Shown: piece by piece, positions 10,501 to 20,362 of the stretch
How positions within the stretch are numbered: the first letter of the stretch is position 1
How the letters are laid out: each line of letters starts with the position of its first letter
Source: Trichomonas tenax
Lineage: Eukaryota; Parabasalia; Trichomonadida; Trichomonadidae
DNA: 60,937 bases
Assembly: GCA_023091735.1 (NCBI GenBank)
Contig: JALKBU010000208.1
Location: forward strand, 1-60,937
Reading direction: 5' to 3'
Notes under the pieces: generated by a model
What the model was told of the DNA's origin: nothing
What the model saw: the letters and a program-made list of their open reading frames with translations, nothing else
Databases searched by the model: none
Position numbers and translations under genes: made by a program

Positions 10501-11009
10501 GCGGCAAACTTGACTCGATGAACTTCTCTAATGGTCAATATCACGTTTTCTTCGAAAGTGAGAGATTCGAGGTAATGTTCCACTGCGCGCCTCTTCTTCC
10601 AACAGATGATTCCGATAAACAGCAAATCTACAAGAAGAGGCACATTGGTAATGACAACGTTCACATTGTTTGGAGTCATCACACTCAAGATTACAACATG
10701 CAAACAATCACATCACAGTTTAATGATGCGCTTGTCATTGTTTATCCTATTGTTGGTGCTGATGACTTATTCCGTGTTTCTGTTCTTCAGAAAGATGAAT
10801 CAATGTCTTTCGGTCCACTTCATGATGAGACAATCATTACAGCACATGCACTCCCAGATCTCGTTAGATGGACTGCAATATTTGCAGACAGGGTTTCTAG
10901 GCTTTCTACTGCTGATACAAGACTTCCTTCAGAACTGTTCACTGATGCATGCAACCCCTTTTTAGGACTGGCGGTGCCAGTAGTAGAGCCTGCCCAAGAT
11001 TTGCAATGA
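7575..11009 (+). CDS. RalGAP-alpha-like GTPase-activating protein
   Basis: 1144 residues: a long helical N-terminal part and a C-terminal Rap/Ran-GAP domain (about 930-1110). The domain starts at LKIGILFVKDGQ, contains the catalytic segment KKRHIGNDNVHIVW (about 1019-1032) with the asparagine thumb in GND, and ends with FGPLHDETIITAHALPDLVR. Order and wording match the RalGAP-alpha/tuberin group, closest to RalGAP-alpha as I remember it. Such proteins switch off Ral- or Rheb-type small GTPases, and the alpha subunit normally works with a beta partner, which is not in this window. A Ser-rich linker (about 845-880) separates the two parts. The start follows the initiator directly. The substrate GTPase is unknown. 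Confidence 0.85.
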   Translation: MTSPIDFSLLQLKIDGFLENKFPDSRAVEEAINIVTSLTEQDSTFDGNIIESTCNELFMYILLICENQNQSEAFIEKLYHPFFNFIRKSNKATFPWDGVFSQFYKKGNLLQRLTKEFKVDAKIPIAFLWKSFNAIEKNKAIRQEWYKFLNDRYDIYPSISSDKSVYLLSYYLETDNETELEQYFQSIISPVLTVELNQNQNTYLPFNIKFAKEVESIIKELNSGQLMTYKNKFIQVLIKFTFKMYNKPIEKLYSLSYVISKLMTSENKEETCSLIKQYGEGFYQYQTLAFISFQTRNPSVLEGISEDYVYRFLAQVGIKFIPLFFHLSKSDIEEVKASAPQSESRNKRMKYTDFTSLYRSKVDLIFYDPVAFECFMNDAKDENFLRFDMSDWELASAEKYIEESLKIFPQPKVFSYFLNTLTKIQYYFKQSFDMIDTYLWDHYITKTISLIYTELNETTFETLRLLVVSNSITETKKENIEKYVNIMSAAILSIDNSKLVEEALKAMQHAFGHVAPTAFSVIPYACVAFNHISLNKSHISQIISILSITMNYPESCTKKAFEIFDSQKISPEIMDEIKSIINSENSIETITSNLFSILIKYCEANLLDHVTLGALYSILHIFSARLSPDVKDMIMKMASAIFVHDTSKYHHSIRNVGAFTYDYPVFSENFPELYIMIREYLSKCVLDPLLPENITTLYLETFSDICIVLKDQKFLETTFIAIKKLRPQLRSVDLVHNRFLIRMNQPLCPSGVPQKRDVYLANANIIAATSHDSDPIQIDFATLGGCMPYSVTWITREDNMNYGSPNPSTSFPRKDKDEKISFDSKFENLLKLVPDERRVNTRQLAEGFRLHPFERSSEMNSSSERLSVSENSHELSEGDTSGKNVVVTSLFSTMKNGYSNASPINNNQMLDLSAKTLYSQPLRECLKIGILFVKDGQRDQNVILSNNWLSTDGSNFRSFALSIGRIIDLSNHQWYCGKLDSMNFSNGQYHVFFESERFEVMFHCAPLLPTDDSDKQQIYKKRHIGNDNVHIVWSHHTQDYNMQTITSQFNDALVIVYPIVGADDLFRVSVLQKDESMSFGPLHDETIITAHALPDLVRWTAIFADRVSRLSTADTRLPSELFTDACNPFLGLAVPVVEPAQDLQ

Positions 11010-11268
11010 AAATGATGTGTTTATTTGCTTTTTCTGCTTTTTTATTATTATTTATTTGTTATATATTAAAGCTTTTATAATTGCGACAACTCACTTGCCT
11101 TCTCTTTCACTTATGTGTATCATACAAGCAATTGCTCGATGATTTTGTTGTGTAATTTCATTAGATTTGCTATATTTTATATGTTATGAATCGTGTGTGG
11201 TATTTATCAGGTCTATTGAAAATTAAGTATAAATGACAAAATTTATAATTTACATGTCAGATTTCAAA

Positions 11269-14200
11269 ATGCAGAGAAGTTCTTCCTCTGCAGATTTCTT
11301 AAACATTATTTCGAATTTCAATGAATCCATCAATGGAGTCACCGAAATAAAGGCAAAGGAAGAGCGCATGCTGTCTTATTTGGAAAATCTCCAAGGTTAT
11401 TTCAATAATCCAGAATCAATCTCTGGTGGACAGCGAAATATCACAAGAATTTATCAATCTCTGTTTTCGCGAATGAATTTGTTCAACGCAGAATACGACA
11501 AAGTCCTAATGAAAGCATTAGAATTATTATCTAAATTATGGACAATTGGACAAACATCGCCTACAGGAACGGATTCAGTGAATCTTTTCGTTTCAAGCTG
11601 CCTCGTGGCCGTGAAAAATCCTACTTTTTTGCCATCAATTCATTCATATTTTAAAGAAGTTTTCGTATTTCCGCCATTTATCGAATCTTTTTTGAAGTCA
11701 GATGGCTTATCATATTACATATCGAAAATCTTTACGATTGACGTTGACGAAATCATTGTTGAGCAAACAAACAAAATATTAAATATTATTCCGCCGGCAT
11801 ATTTCACGATAAGTGAGGTTGTTCCTGCCATAAATCAATTTGCTAATCTCGGAAAGCATGAAAAAATACAGCCAAGACTTCGAAAACTCGCTTCTTTACT
11901 CATTGTCACGATATTTGATAAATTAAAGATTTCTCAGAACAGAGAATTCTCATTTTCTGACTTTCCAGCATTCAATAGTGAGTTTCTCGTTGGTTATATA
12001 GTTCATTTAAATCATGAAACTTTAGCAAATTTGATTCTCGAAAATCGACGCTTTATTGATATGAGCATTGAAATATTCAAACAAAAAACATCAAAAATAC
12101 ATCAATCACATATAGTTCGCGCTTTATTAGAAACAAATCCATATCTGAAAAATAAGAACATTCATTTCATGATTCTTTCCGATTACATCACAGCTGTTCC
12201 TGCCGAAAGAACTGTGGAACCAATACTGAGCTATATGACAGACTTCAAATGTAACTCATTTTGCGATGTTTTTCTCTCATGCTTCGTTAAAACAGTTGAA
12301 ATTTCTGAAGCTTTCGTTAAATGTGATGGTATAGAATGGCTCGAAGATATGAGAGTTAAAGGCATCATTGATATGGAACTCTATTCACAAATGTTATCTT
12401 CGCTTGTTGTTCTTCGAAGATTTGATGATTTAGATGATTTCATTGATGATTTGGATCCTTCACATCCAATTTTCTCTCTCGGAAAACAGCAACTTGATAA
12501 AATTGTTTATGGTATGAAGACATCAAGATACAGACCAATCAGAGTTCCATCATTGTTCCCTCTTTTAGATCCACCAAGTTTTATTGATCCATATAATGCA
12601 TGGATGCTCGGAAATTGTGTTGTATCGCAATATCTCAGAAAAGGTGTTGATATATTCGACATTCCATTTATTATCGATATAGGAAATAGATACATCAAAA
12701 CTAAGCATGTCAACTTACTTATGTCAAGGCCATTTGAGTTAAAAAAGTTCTGCAATGCGAAGCACATGCATTATCCATTATTCCAGTTCTATCAAGGCCG
12801 TGAGGAACTTAAATACACCGACACTTTTAGTGCAATTTCTTTCTGGTTCCAAGTATCTGATGAACAAGATAATGTTATCAATATATTCCACACTGATAAT
12901 GTTCTGATATCGATTGATAAGAATCACATTTATATCAATATCTCGGATGAAAAATTCGTGATGAATTTTGATTGCCACAAAATGACATTTATATATGTTT
13001 CGCTTGAAGAAAAGTTTTTGTCATCAATCACTCATGTTTATGTCAGATCATCAAATCACACAGAAATGATGCAAGTCAGTAAACCAAAGAGAGATAAGAA
13101 TCCATTTACTTATGCAGGATTCGGTTGGATTGGAAGAGGATTGCTTTTCTTGGGAGCATCCATCAGGGTTTACAAGAATAGATTCATTCCACCTGATGTT
13201 TTATTCAGCCATGGACCTGAATTTATTGATTATATTGATGCATCAAGAATGGAGTTTATTATCACTCCTTATACATTCTGTAATCCATCATCAAATGAAC
13301 CAAACTCGAGCAACGATACACGAATTGTTATTCCACCGAACTTTGTTGCTGTACCATATTTCGGTCTTCCATTCCACTTCTTGTCCATGCGCAAGATTTC
13401 TGGATTGTTCAAAATGCTTGGCACTGCACAAACATCTGAGCAATATTTGAATCTCTTCTCAACATTAATGAGAATTACGCAAATCACATATTTCAATTCA
13501 CTCAAGTTCTGGCCTAAGATTCTTGCTTCAATGAAGAAGCATAGGCAATTCATCAACAAAGATTTCTTCTTAAAAGCTTTGAAGAGCGCATCAAATCATA
13601 GTAGAAGAGAAAGAATTCTTTCATCAATTCTTTTCGATGATGAAATGTGGGAGTTTGTTGATAACGAAATTCTTATTGCTGGTTTGTTCGATTATTTCAA
13701 TGATATGAACTGGTCAACAATCGAAGGTTTTGATCTTTTCATTGCGACCAAAGTATTAAAGAATCCAAAGAATATCAATATCGTTGATATGATATTGCAG
13801 AAACACAAAGAATTGCCAAATTTGGTTCAAATCATGAAACGTATAATCTGCTTTGCTCATGTTCTTGATGATCCAGAGGTATATTGGGATGGAATAGTCA
13901 ACGTAAGAAGTACAGATGTGCAATTAACACTCATTCAGGGATTCACAAATTTCATCAGCGAAAAAACTGTTGACACATTCATTTCTTTCATGAGTTTTGA
14001 TTACTTAACACAAGTTATGTTCAATTCAACACCAGAGTCCTGCATTAAAATCTATCACATGATGATTACTGCAAATATTTTCAAACCAGGATACATGACA
14101 ATCAATCAGTCATTTTTAGTCCTTATTGCAAAGAATGCATACTCTCACTCAATTTGGACTGATACATTCTTACTTGCGACTGATAATTTCTATCACTCAT

Positions 14201-17200
14201 CATGCTTGCTAACATCAATGCCACTTCTTTTGGTTCTCGTTTGGTCTTTCAGCCTTTGCTTGATTCATACACACTCTTTTCCAAGCGCAAAGCTCACTCA
14301 GGATTTGTCTTTGACTTTAACTGATTTCAAGAATGCGATTTCAATTCTCAAAGATCATCTTCAGTTTGTTTTCACAGACAAAACATGTCAGAGTGTTCTT
14401 ACATCTTGGTTCCCATTAATTTTCTCTTATACTGGACACTTGCAGACAATGTGTGAAGCCCAAAGTTTAACTCCAGAAATTAGTCTCACTCCAGCAAAAT
14501 ATAGCTCAGATTATTTGGATCTTCCGAAAGAAAAGATCAAAGATATTGCAGTCCCTCCGCCACAACCACCGCAGAAAGCTTATACGTTTATGTTGAATTT
14601 AGTTCATGATGTATTGAACGGATTTGGACTTGAATTTCCAGTGTCGGAGCCATTCGATTCAAATGGATTTGTGAAATTCATTGAAGAGTTTTCATTGACT
14701 CATTTCATGGTTTCTCTTGTCTATAGATCGCCAGCAAACTTCTTCAATCTTTTATTTGGATGCTTATATTGCAATTTCCCATTCTATGATCAAGGAAGAA
14801 CTCCATTAATCATTCAGCCACTTATTCACATTTTGATGTCTAATTGCAATGAAATGACAGCGACTTTCCCATTGAATCCATTCTTGGATTACTTAATTTT
14901 CTTTGTTAACAACAAGTACTTCTCTGATAAGCCAGTTCAATTCTTTGCTGATTTGTTCAATTTCATTTCACAAGTATCAAAGCTTTTTAAGCCCTCTGCA
15001 ATTATTTCGTGCGCAACAAGAATCAATGTCATTATGTTTGATGTCTTTATGCATTCTCCTCATAATTCTATGGGCAAAATTATTCCTTTATTCGCAAAGA
15101 ATGTTGATATGATAACTCCATTGATCATAGAAGCAAAGACTGTAAAGGCTTGGTACTATGCTTTCTTCCTCATTTCAAAGACAGATGCCAAAGAATTTGA
15201 TCAATTCATTGAAAAATTTACGTCACTTGTTCCAAATGATCAAAAAGAATTGAAGTTTATTGATGCAATTTATGAAAGTGATATTGATCAGCAATACTTC
15301 TCTACTCTTGAAACTGCCTGGAAATCATTTGTTGAATTTCAAGATAAGTTCATGAAAGAGAATAGTGATACAATTCTTTCCAACAAAGGAACATTTGCGT
15401 TTGAAATTACTCAACTTTCAAGAGATATCATGAGTTTGTCTCATCACCTTCATACAAAGCACTTATATAAAGCAATTGCTTTCAAGAAATCACTCTTAAC
15501 TCTTGAAAGTACTTTCGCATTAAATGAAGAACGAACAAAGTGGAAATTATTCATTTCTTCTCTTCGTGACAAACTCTCCTATGTTATTAACTTTGATCCT
15601 GTTTGTTATCACTTATCACCACGCTGCCTTCCATTCTCTGCACCAAGAATTTTTACGCCATCAACAATTCCACCAGTTAATGGAGACATGATTCCTGTTT
15701 TCCCATATTCTGCAGTCAATTCTCTTTATACACATAACACGCATTCCACGCGTTCAGTCACTCTTCTTGAATTGTTCAAGAGAATCAACAGCAAATATGG
15801 TGCTCTTATTTACTTCATGTCATGCGAATTAATTAGATATGATAACAAAATTCCATGCGTCATCTTCATCTTCAAGTCGATGATTATGTTTTTAACATAT
15901 GCTTCAACGACAGAAGATGGAAGAGACATTATGCTCAAGGTTCCATCAAACGAGAAAGTCGTTCATACATTCATTGAAAGCATCCTCATCGGTCACTGGG
16001 GAACAACTCAGTTGTTTAACACGCATATTGTCATTTGCATTGCAACATCATCATTAATCAGTGCAAGAAGATATGATGACAACACACTGGCTATTTGGAC
16101 ATTCAAATCAGGCCACTTCTTACTTTCTGCTGATAGGCAAATCTTGTTCTACATTTCAAGGCTTGCTTATGATAGTTTTACAACACCATCGAACTCTTTT
16201 GTTTTCAATATCAGAAAATCAGAAGAAATTTATCTTCACTATACTAATGGAAGATTATCTACAGAGCAAATGCTTTTAGCTCTCAATTGCTTTGCACAGA
16301 GAAGTTTTGTTGACCTCAACAGACTTCCATTCTTCCCATACATAGAGAATGGAAAGATTGTACAGAAAAAGATTCCAGATAGAGATGCTGCTTTGACATT
16401 CCTTAGAAACATGCTTCCGTTCAACGTTTTCAGTCACAACACAGTTAACCTACACGATTATCACATTCCTGCTCATCTCTTCTATGTTCCTGATGTCAAT
16501 TTTGGATTTGTTCGTGCAATGGAAATGAGACAAGAATTAGCCAATGTTTCAGAAATCAATACATGGGCTTTGAAGAATTTCTATGGAAAAAATGTTTCTG
16601 ATGATCTTTCTAAGATGAGACAGACAGTTCGCAAACTTTCATCTGTCGCATTTATCAACAATATTCACGTTTGCCAATCAATCAACAGAAGTTGCGCAGA
16701 GCATCAAACTTTACTCTTTGAGCGTAATACGGTTCGTAAGATTAGCAAACTTAGCGCCAGAATTGAACCAACACATCCATATTACATCAGAATTGATAAG
16801 CGTTTGTTATCGATGACAATGCTCAACAAAGAAACTGGGCAAGTTTTCTTCTCAACGATGGACTATTTGATGATTTTCGCGGATGCTGTTTCAATTTCAG
16901 CAAATGGATTATTCTTAGTTGTTGATTTTGAATTTGGTCTTACTAGGATTTACAAGATCAACTTCAGGCAGAGCATTCCATCTGATTATAGTTTGGTTTC
17001 TGAACTTTCATGGGATTTAGTTCCACAATCTGTCATCAGTGGCATTGATTTCATTTGTGCAACAGCTGTTGGAAATCGTTTAGTTTTGTGGGAATTCACA
17101 TATGGATCTCTTCACCGCTACAGAGATTTCGATGAAAAGATTCAACACATCTCAATGGATGAAAAATATGAAATCGTTTGGATTGCCACAGACACTAAAC

Positions 17201-17664
17201 TCATGGCATTCTCACTCAACATGGAATCACTTGCTGAACTCAGTATTGAAAACATCACATGTTTGGAGGTTGTTCCACATCCATCAGATTGTGCAGAACG
17301 TAACGCGATTCTTGGTTTCGAGAATGGAGGTGTTGCGATTGCCCTTCTTAGATTCGACATTAAATCGTTCGAAATAAAGAACTTACCAAGCGAGCACGAG
17401 TATCCTGTTGACAGGATTGCAACACATCCAAGCTTGGAAGAGTTCCTTTCTATTGATGAAGAAGGAAATGCTTTGCTTTGGAATGCCTTCGGCGTTACAG
17501 GAGCAACACAAAAGTTATCTATTTATGATTCTTGTCCTTATTGCGGTGATAAAGTTGCTGCTTACTGCAACAAATGTAATAGAACAGTTTGTGCGCATTG
17601 TATGAGTGAATCAAATCCAAAGTCACTCTGCGCAATGTGTGCAGCTTTAGATGCTTATTCGTAA
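11269..17664 (+). CDS. BEACH protein with C-terminal FYVE-like zinc finger
   Basis: About 2131 residues with the order of WDFY3/LYST-type proteins: helical N-terminus, a concanavalin-like lectin domain (about 510-640), PH-like plus BEACH domain (about 1480-1760), WD-type propeller (about 1840-2080) and a terminal zinc finger. The BEACH signature is clear at about 1655-1690 (LALNCFAQRSFVDLNRLPFF). The zinc finger has four pairs, CPYC, CNKC, CAHC and CAMC, but lacks the basic RHHCR motif of true FYVE domains. Such proteins act in membrane traffic, lysosome-related organelles or selective autophagy. An in-frame ATG exists at 11233. I prefer 11269 because the bases between hold two ACATGTCA-type elements 21 bp apart, as in promoters nearby. 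Confidence 0.8.
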   Translation: MQRSSSSADFLNIISNFNESINGVTEIKAKEERMLSYLENLQGYFNNPESISGGQRNITRIYQSLFSRMNLFNAEYDKVLMKALELLSKLWTIGQTSPTGTDSVNLFVSSCLVAVKNPTFLPSIHSYFKEVFVFPPFIESFLKSDGLSYYISKIFTIDVDEIIVEQTNKILNIIPPAYFTISEVVPAINQFANLGKHEKIQPRLRKLASLLIVTIFDKLKISQNREFSFSDFPAFNSEFLVGYIVHLNHETLANLILENRRFIDMSIEIFKQKTSKIHQSHIVRALLETNPYLKNKNIHFMILSDYITAVPAERTVEPILSYMTDFKCNSFCDVFLSCFVKTVEISEAFVKCDGIEWLEDMRVKGIIDMELYSQMLSSLVVLRRFDDLDDFIDDLDPSHPIFSLGKQQLDKIVYGMKTSRYRPIRVPSLFPLLDPPSFIDPYNAWMLGNCVVSQYLRKGVDIFDIPFIIDIGNRYIKTKHVNLLMSRPFELKKFCNAKHMHYPLFQFYQGREELKYTDTFSAISFWFQVSDEQDNVINIFHTDNVLISIDKNHIYINISDEKFVMNFDCHKMTFIYVSLEEKFLSSITHVYVRSSNHTEMMQVSKPKRDKNPFTYAGFGWIGRGLLFLGASIRVYKNRFIPPDVLFSHGPEFIDYIDASRMEFIITPYTFCNPSSNEPNSSNDTRIVIPPNFVAVPYFGLPFHFLSMRKISGLFKMLGTAQTSEQYLNLFSTLMRITQITYFNSLKFWPKILASMKKHRQFINKDFFLKALKSASNHSRRERILSSILFDDEMWEFVDNEILIAGLFDYFNDMNWSTIEGFDLFIATKVLKNPKNINIVDMILQKHKELPNLVQIMKRIICFAHVLDDPEVYWDGIVNVRSTDVQLTLIQGFTNFISEKTVDTFISFMSFDYLTQVMFNSTPESCIKIYHMMITANIFKPGYMTINQSFLVLIAKNAYSHSIWTDTFLLATDNFYHSSCLLTSMPLLLVLVWSFSLCLIHTHSFPSAKLTQDLSLTLTDFKNAISILKDHLQFVFTDKTCQSVLTSWFPLIFSYTGHLQTMCEAQSLTPEISLTPAKYSSDYLDLPKEKIKDIAVPPPQPPQKAYTFMLNLVHDVLNGFGLEFPVSEPFDSNGFVKFIEEFSLTHFMVSLVYRSPANFFNLLFGCLYCNFPFYDQGRTPLIIQPLIHILMSNCNEMTATFPLNPFLDYLIFFVNNKYFSDKPVQFFADLFNFISQVSKLFKPSAIISCATRINVIMFDVFMHSPHNSMGKIIPLFAKNVDMITPLIIEAKTVKAWYYAFFLISKTDAKEFDQFIEKFTSLVPNDQKELKFIDAIYESDIDQQYFSTLETAWKSFVEFQDKFMKENSDTILSNKGTFAFEITQLSRDIMSLSHHLHTKHLYKAIAFKKSLLTLESTFALNEERTKWKLFISSLRDKLSYVINFDPVCYHLSPRCLPFSAPRIFTPSTIPPVNGDMIPVFPYSAVNSLYTHNTHSTRSVTLLELFKRINSKYGALIYFMSCELIRYDNKIPCVIFIFKSMIMFLTYASTTEDGRDIMLKVPSNEKVVHTFIESILIGHWGTTQLFNTHIVICIATSSLISARRYDDNTLAIWTFKSGHFLLSADRQILFYISRLAYDSFTTPSNSFVFNIRKSEEIYLHYTNGRLSTEQMLLALNCFAQRSFVDLNRLPFFPYIENGKIVQKKIPDRDAALTFLRNMLPFNVFSHNTVNLHDYHIPAHLFYVPDVNFGFVRAMEMRQELANVSEINTWALKNFYGKNVSDDLSKMRQTVRKLSSVAFINNIHVCQSINRSCAEHQTLLFERNTVRKISKLSARIEPTHPYYIRIDKRLLSMTMLNKETGQVFFSTMDYLMIFADAVSISANGLFLVVDFEFGLTRIYKINFRQSIPSDYSLVSELSWDLVPQSVISGIDFICATAVGNRLVLWEFTYGSLHRYRDFDEKIQHISMDEKYEIVWIATDTKLMAFSLNMESLAELSIENITCLEVVPHPSDCAERNAILGFENGGVAIALLRFDIKSFEIKNLPSEHEYPVDRIATHPSLEEFLSIDEEGNALLWNAFGVTGATQKLSIYDSCPYCGDKVAAYCNKCNRTVCAHCMSESNPKSLCAMCAALDAYS

Positions 17665-17723
17665 ACTTATATGTTATTGTTTTTATATTAATTTCTTAAA
17701 ACTAATACTTTTATGTAGAGGAT

Positions 17724-18941
17724 TCACATATTGAATAGAAGTCCGGATACATTGAATTGCTGAACGAAAAGGAAATTATATCCTGTTGAACTTGGTCCTG
17801 TTTGAGTGAGCTTAAACTTAACAATTTTTTCTCTTGTGTTAATTGAAAAATAACGAATTTCGTCCTTCTTAAATGGATTATCCTTATGTTCATCTAATAT
17901 CACTGTTTTACCCTCCATTGTTGTACCTTCCAATCTCCAACTTTGAAGAAGATCTAAATCATATTCTGTTCGAGATTGAATGTAATACGTTGTAGGAATA
18001 ACAAAACTATTATTCAACTCGCACGATATCCATGAATTTGCTTCATCTGTTGTGTAAAACTCATCATCACCATATTCACCATATTGAATTTTATTTTTGT
18101 TATTCAGATATTTCAGCTTTTCACTTAAACTTGATGACTTAAATGTGCAATTTTCTGGTCTGAAAATATCTTCGACTGGATTAGTATCGTAATTTAGTAA
18201 AATCGATTTTGAGAATTTCCAAATAAGTTTAAAGCCATCGTTAGATGATAGTTCGTTATAAAACTCATCAATTAGTTTGCAAAAATTTGAAATTGCTGAT
18301 CCATTGCATAAGTTTGGAATAATGTATTTCAGGAGTTTAAAATATTCAATTTTTCGATGAGATAAATCGATCACTAATTGAAGAATATCATTTTCATGTG
18401 AGACAGTAAGATTCTGATTCAATGCTATTCTTTCTATAACATCAAATTCATTACTAATCAAAAAATTAAATAATTTATCTTTGTTAAATTTTGAGAAATT
18501 TTTGGCAATGAAATCAATCTCTTTTTCTCCGTTGTTTACAGGTTTATTGATATTAAAGTGATTAAATACATTATCAATCTTTAATTCCAAATCATTTAAT
18601 ATCTTTGTGTATGGTTCCATTAAAACTGTAATACCAAGTGTTTGACCGACATTGTACAAATCATTGCAAATGTTTTCATCATTTGCGTAAGATAAAATTC
18701 CCTGTGTAAAAAACTGTGCTAAAATTTGATAAATTTTTGTGTTTGTTACATCACAGTTGAATTTAAATGATCTTGATGTAATATCTGCTTGATAATTCGC
18801 GTAAATTTTTGAACTGATCAATAAACATAAACTCGTTTGCATCATAAACTCGTGACCGTTAATATCGACTGTGCACAAATCATCGCTGCGATATGAAGCG
18901 GCTCTAATAATGTAATCATAAGCAATTTGTTCTTCATTCAT
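17724..18941 (-). CDS. BTB-like and F5/8 type C domain protein
   Basis: 405 residues. The first ~120 have a BTB/POZ-like pattern (VDINGHEFMMQTSLCLLISS through LGITVLMEPY). A BACK-like helical middle follows, and residues about 280-400 form an F5/8C (discoidin-like) sandwich with a typical TYYIQS, WRLEGT, then YFSINT order. Proteins of this two-domain type form a large family in trichomonads and have no assigned function; BTB domains often recruit cullin-3. The 3' end faces the BEACH gene, 59 bp from its stop. AACGATA lies in the sense strand about 55-60 nt before the ATG. Confidence 0.65.
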   Translation of the reverse strand: MNEEQIAYDYIIRAASYRSDDLCTVDINGHEFMMQTSLCLLISSKIYANYQADITSRSFKFNCDVTNTKIYQILAQFFTQGILSYANDENICNDLYNVGQTLGITVLMEPYTKILNDLELKIDNVFNHFNINKPVNNGEKEIDFIAKNFSKFNKDKLFNFLISNEFDVIERIALNQNLTVSHENDILQLVIDLSHRKIEYFKLLKYIIPNLCNGSAISNFCKLIDEFYNELSSNDGFKLIWKFSKSILLNYDTNPVEDIFRPENCTFKSSSLSEKLKYLNNKNKIQYGEYGDDEFYTTDEANSWISCELNNSFVIPTTYYIQSRTEYDLDLLQSWRLEGTTMEGKTVILDEHKDNPFKKDEIRYFSINTREKIVKFKLTQTGPSSTGYNFLFVQQFNVSGLLFNM

Positions 18942-19599
18942 TAAAAATGATATGTAAAGAATTTACAGTGTCAGAAAGTACTTCTATCGTTGTTTCTCCC
19001 CTCTTTTGATAAACATTCATTGATAAAAGTTTAATGAAATTGGGTAATTTCTAACCAAAATAGAGTGAGACTGTCCAACTTATTATGTATTTCCTTGTGG
19101 ACGGCATCAAATTTATGCATATGATTCAAAAGTCCTTTATTATTGGAGATTATAACATGATTATATCTGCATTATATAAACTCATATATTGTGTGCTTAA
19201 ATTATGGCTTTTAAAACATTTGATTGATTATTTCATTCAATAGAACAAAAATAATGTGAAAAATTGCTTTTTAAATTCAGACCGAAGGACAAGTACTACA
19301 TAATATTTGATATGCTTAATTTAACATAAATATATGTGCAAAGGTTGAAATAGAGAGATTATTCGGATTGCATGTATTTTGTCATAGAAAAATGAAAATT
19401 GTACTTTCACGAAATTCAATATCTTGACATTCAGAACAACAACAATACGCAGTATGATAATATGTTATGCACCACACAGTGTATAGATCTTGTATATAAA
19501 AATCAGAATTTTCCCTCATCTCAATGTGTCAAATAATAGAGGTTTCAAAAATTATGGGGATAAGACTGGAGCCTTAAGTTGAAGAAAAAATTATTCTTT
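18942..19599. other. Intergenic region
   Basis: About 650 bp of A/T-rich sequence. The part next to the BTB/F5-8C gene should hold its promoter. No ORF, RNA gene or repeat is evident. Confidence 0.5.
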
Positions 19600-19819
19600 T
19601 TATTTGGAACTTGAGCTGCTGCTACTGCTGCTTTTACTCTTCTTTGATTTATGCTTCTTATGTTTCTTATTGGATTTCACCAGCCTTCTTTATTAAATCA
19701 TCCAAGCTTCCGTAAGTAAGACCTGGAATGTAGATTCCCAAGCTTTCCAAGGTAGAAAGATCGAGATTGAACATTGATGCAGCTTCACATGCACTCGAAA
19801 CATTTAATATAGAGAGCAT
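19600..19819 (-). pseudogene. Remnant of a gene with a Lys/Ser-rich tail, frameshifted
   Basis: On the minus strand an ATG at 19819 opens a 50-codon frame (MLSILNVSSACEAASMFNLD ... DDLIKKAGEIQ) that stops at 19667. In the next frame the reading continues as VKSNKKHKKHKSKKSKSSSS with a serine run, ending in Lys and a stop at 19600. The KKHKKHKSKK plus serine-run tail is what one expects at the end of a nuclear, splicing-type protein, so one frameshift near 19670 splits the piece. The N-terminal part of any parent gene is missing. The alternative is two chance frames, which the tail makes unlikely. Confidence 0.5.
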
Positions 19820-20362
19820 TTTTAAAAATGATGTGATCAATCAAAAACGACCACTTTCAAAAAAAATTTTGACTACCGAAATTCATTCAATTATATTTAC
19901 GAAAATCATTATAACTCATATATTATTATTTTTCAGTAGTCAAAAATTTTCAAAGCCCTCAGAAATGATTATGAGTCAATAATTTTGATTAAACTCATAG
20001 AATATAATGAAAAAGCAACTGTTATTTATTAACTCTCAATGCAGAAGTAGCACATTTGCGACGATATAGTTTATTTTCTATCTGATAATTAATCGCTGCA
20101 AGTAATTCTTTCATTTTTTATTATTGGTTTTTCTGATTTAAATTTCTTATTGTTTTTTATTGGAGATTTCTACTGCAATATGCATTACATATCTATTGAA
20201 TTTCATTTCTAGTATACATATTGATCAATTCCTTAAGATTCATCAAAATTTAATATTAATTTAATTGATCACAAAACTTGATTATTTATAAATAACTATG
20301 TCGTTATTCGATTGAATTTGATATATTTATAATTATTTGAATCAAATATTTATTACAATTTA
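19820..20362. other. Intergenic region
   Basis: About 540 bp, very A/T-rich, upstream of the gene remnant and downstream of HIRA. A plus-strand frame at 19767-19982 overlaps the remnant and looks like chance. Confidence 0.5.
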
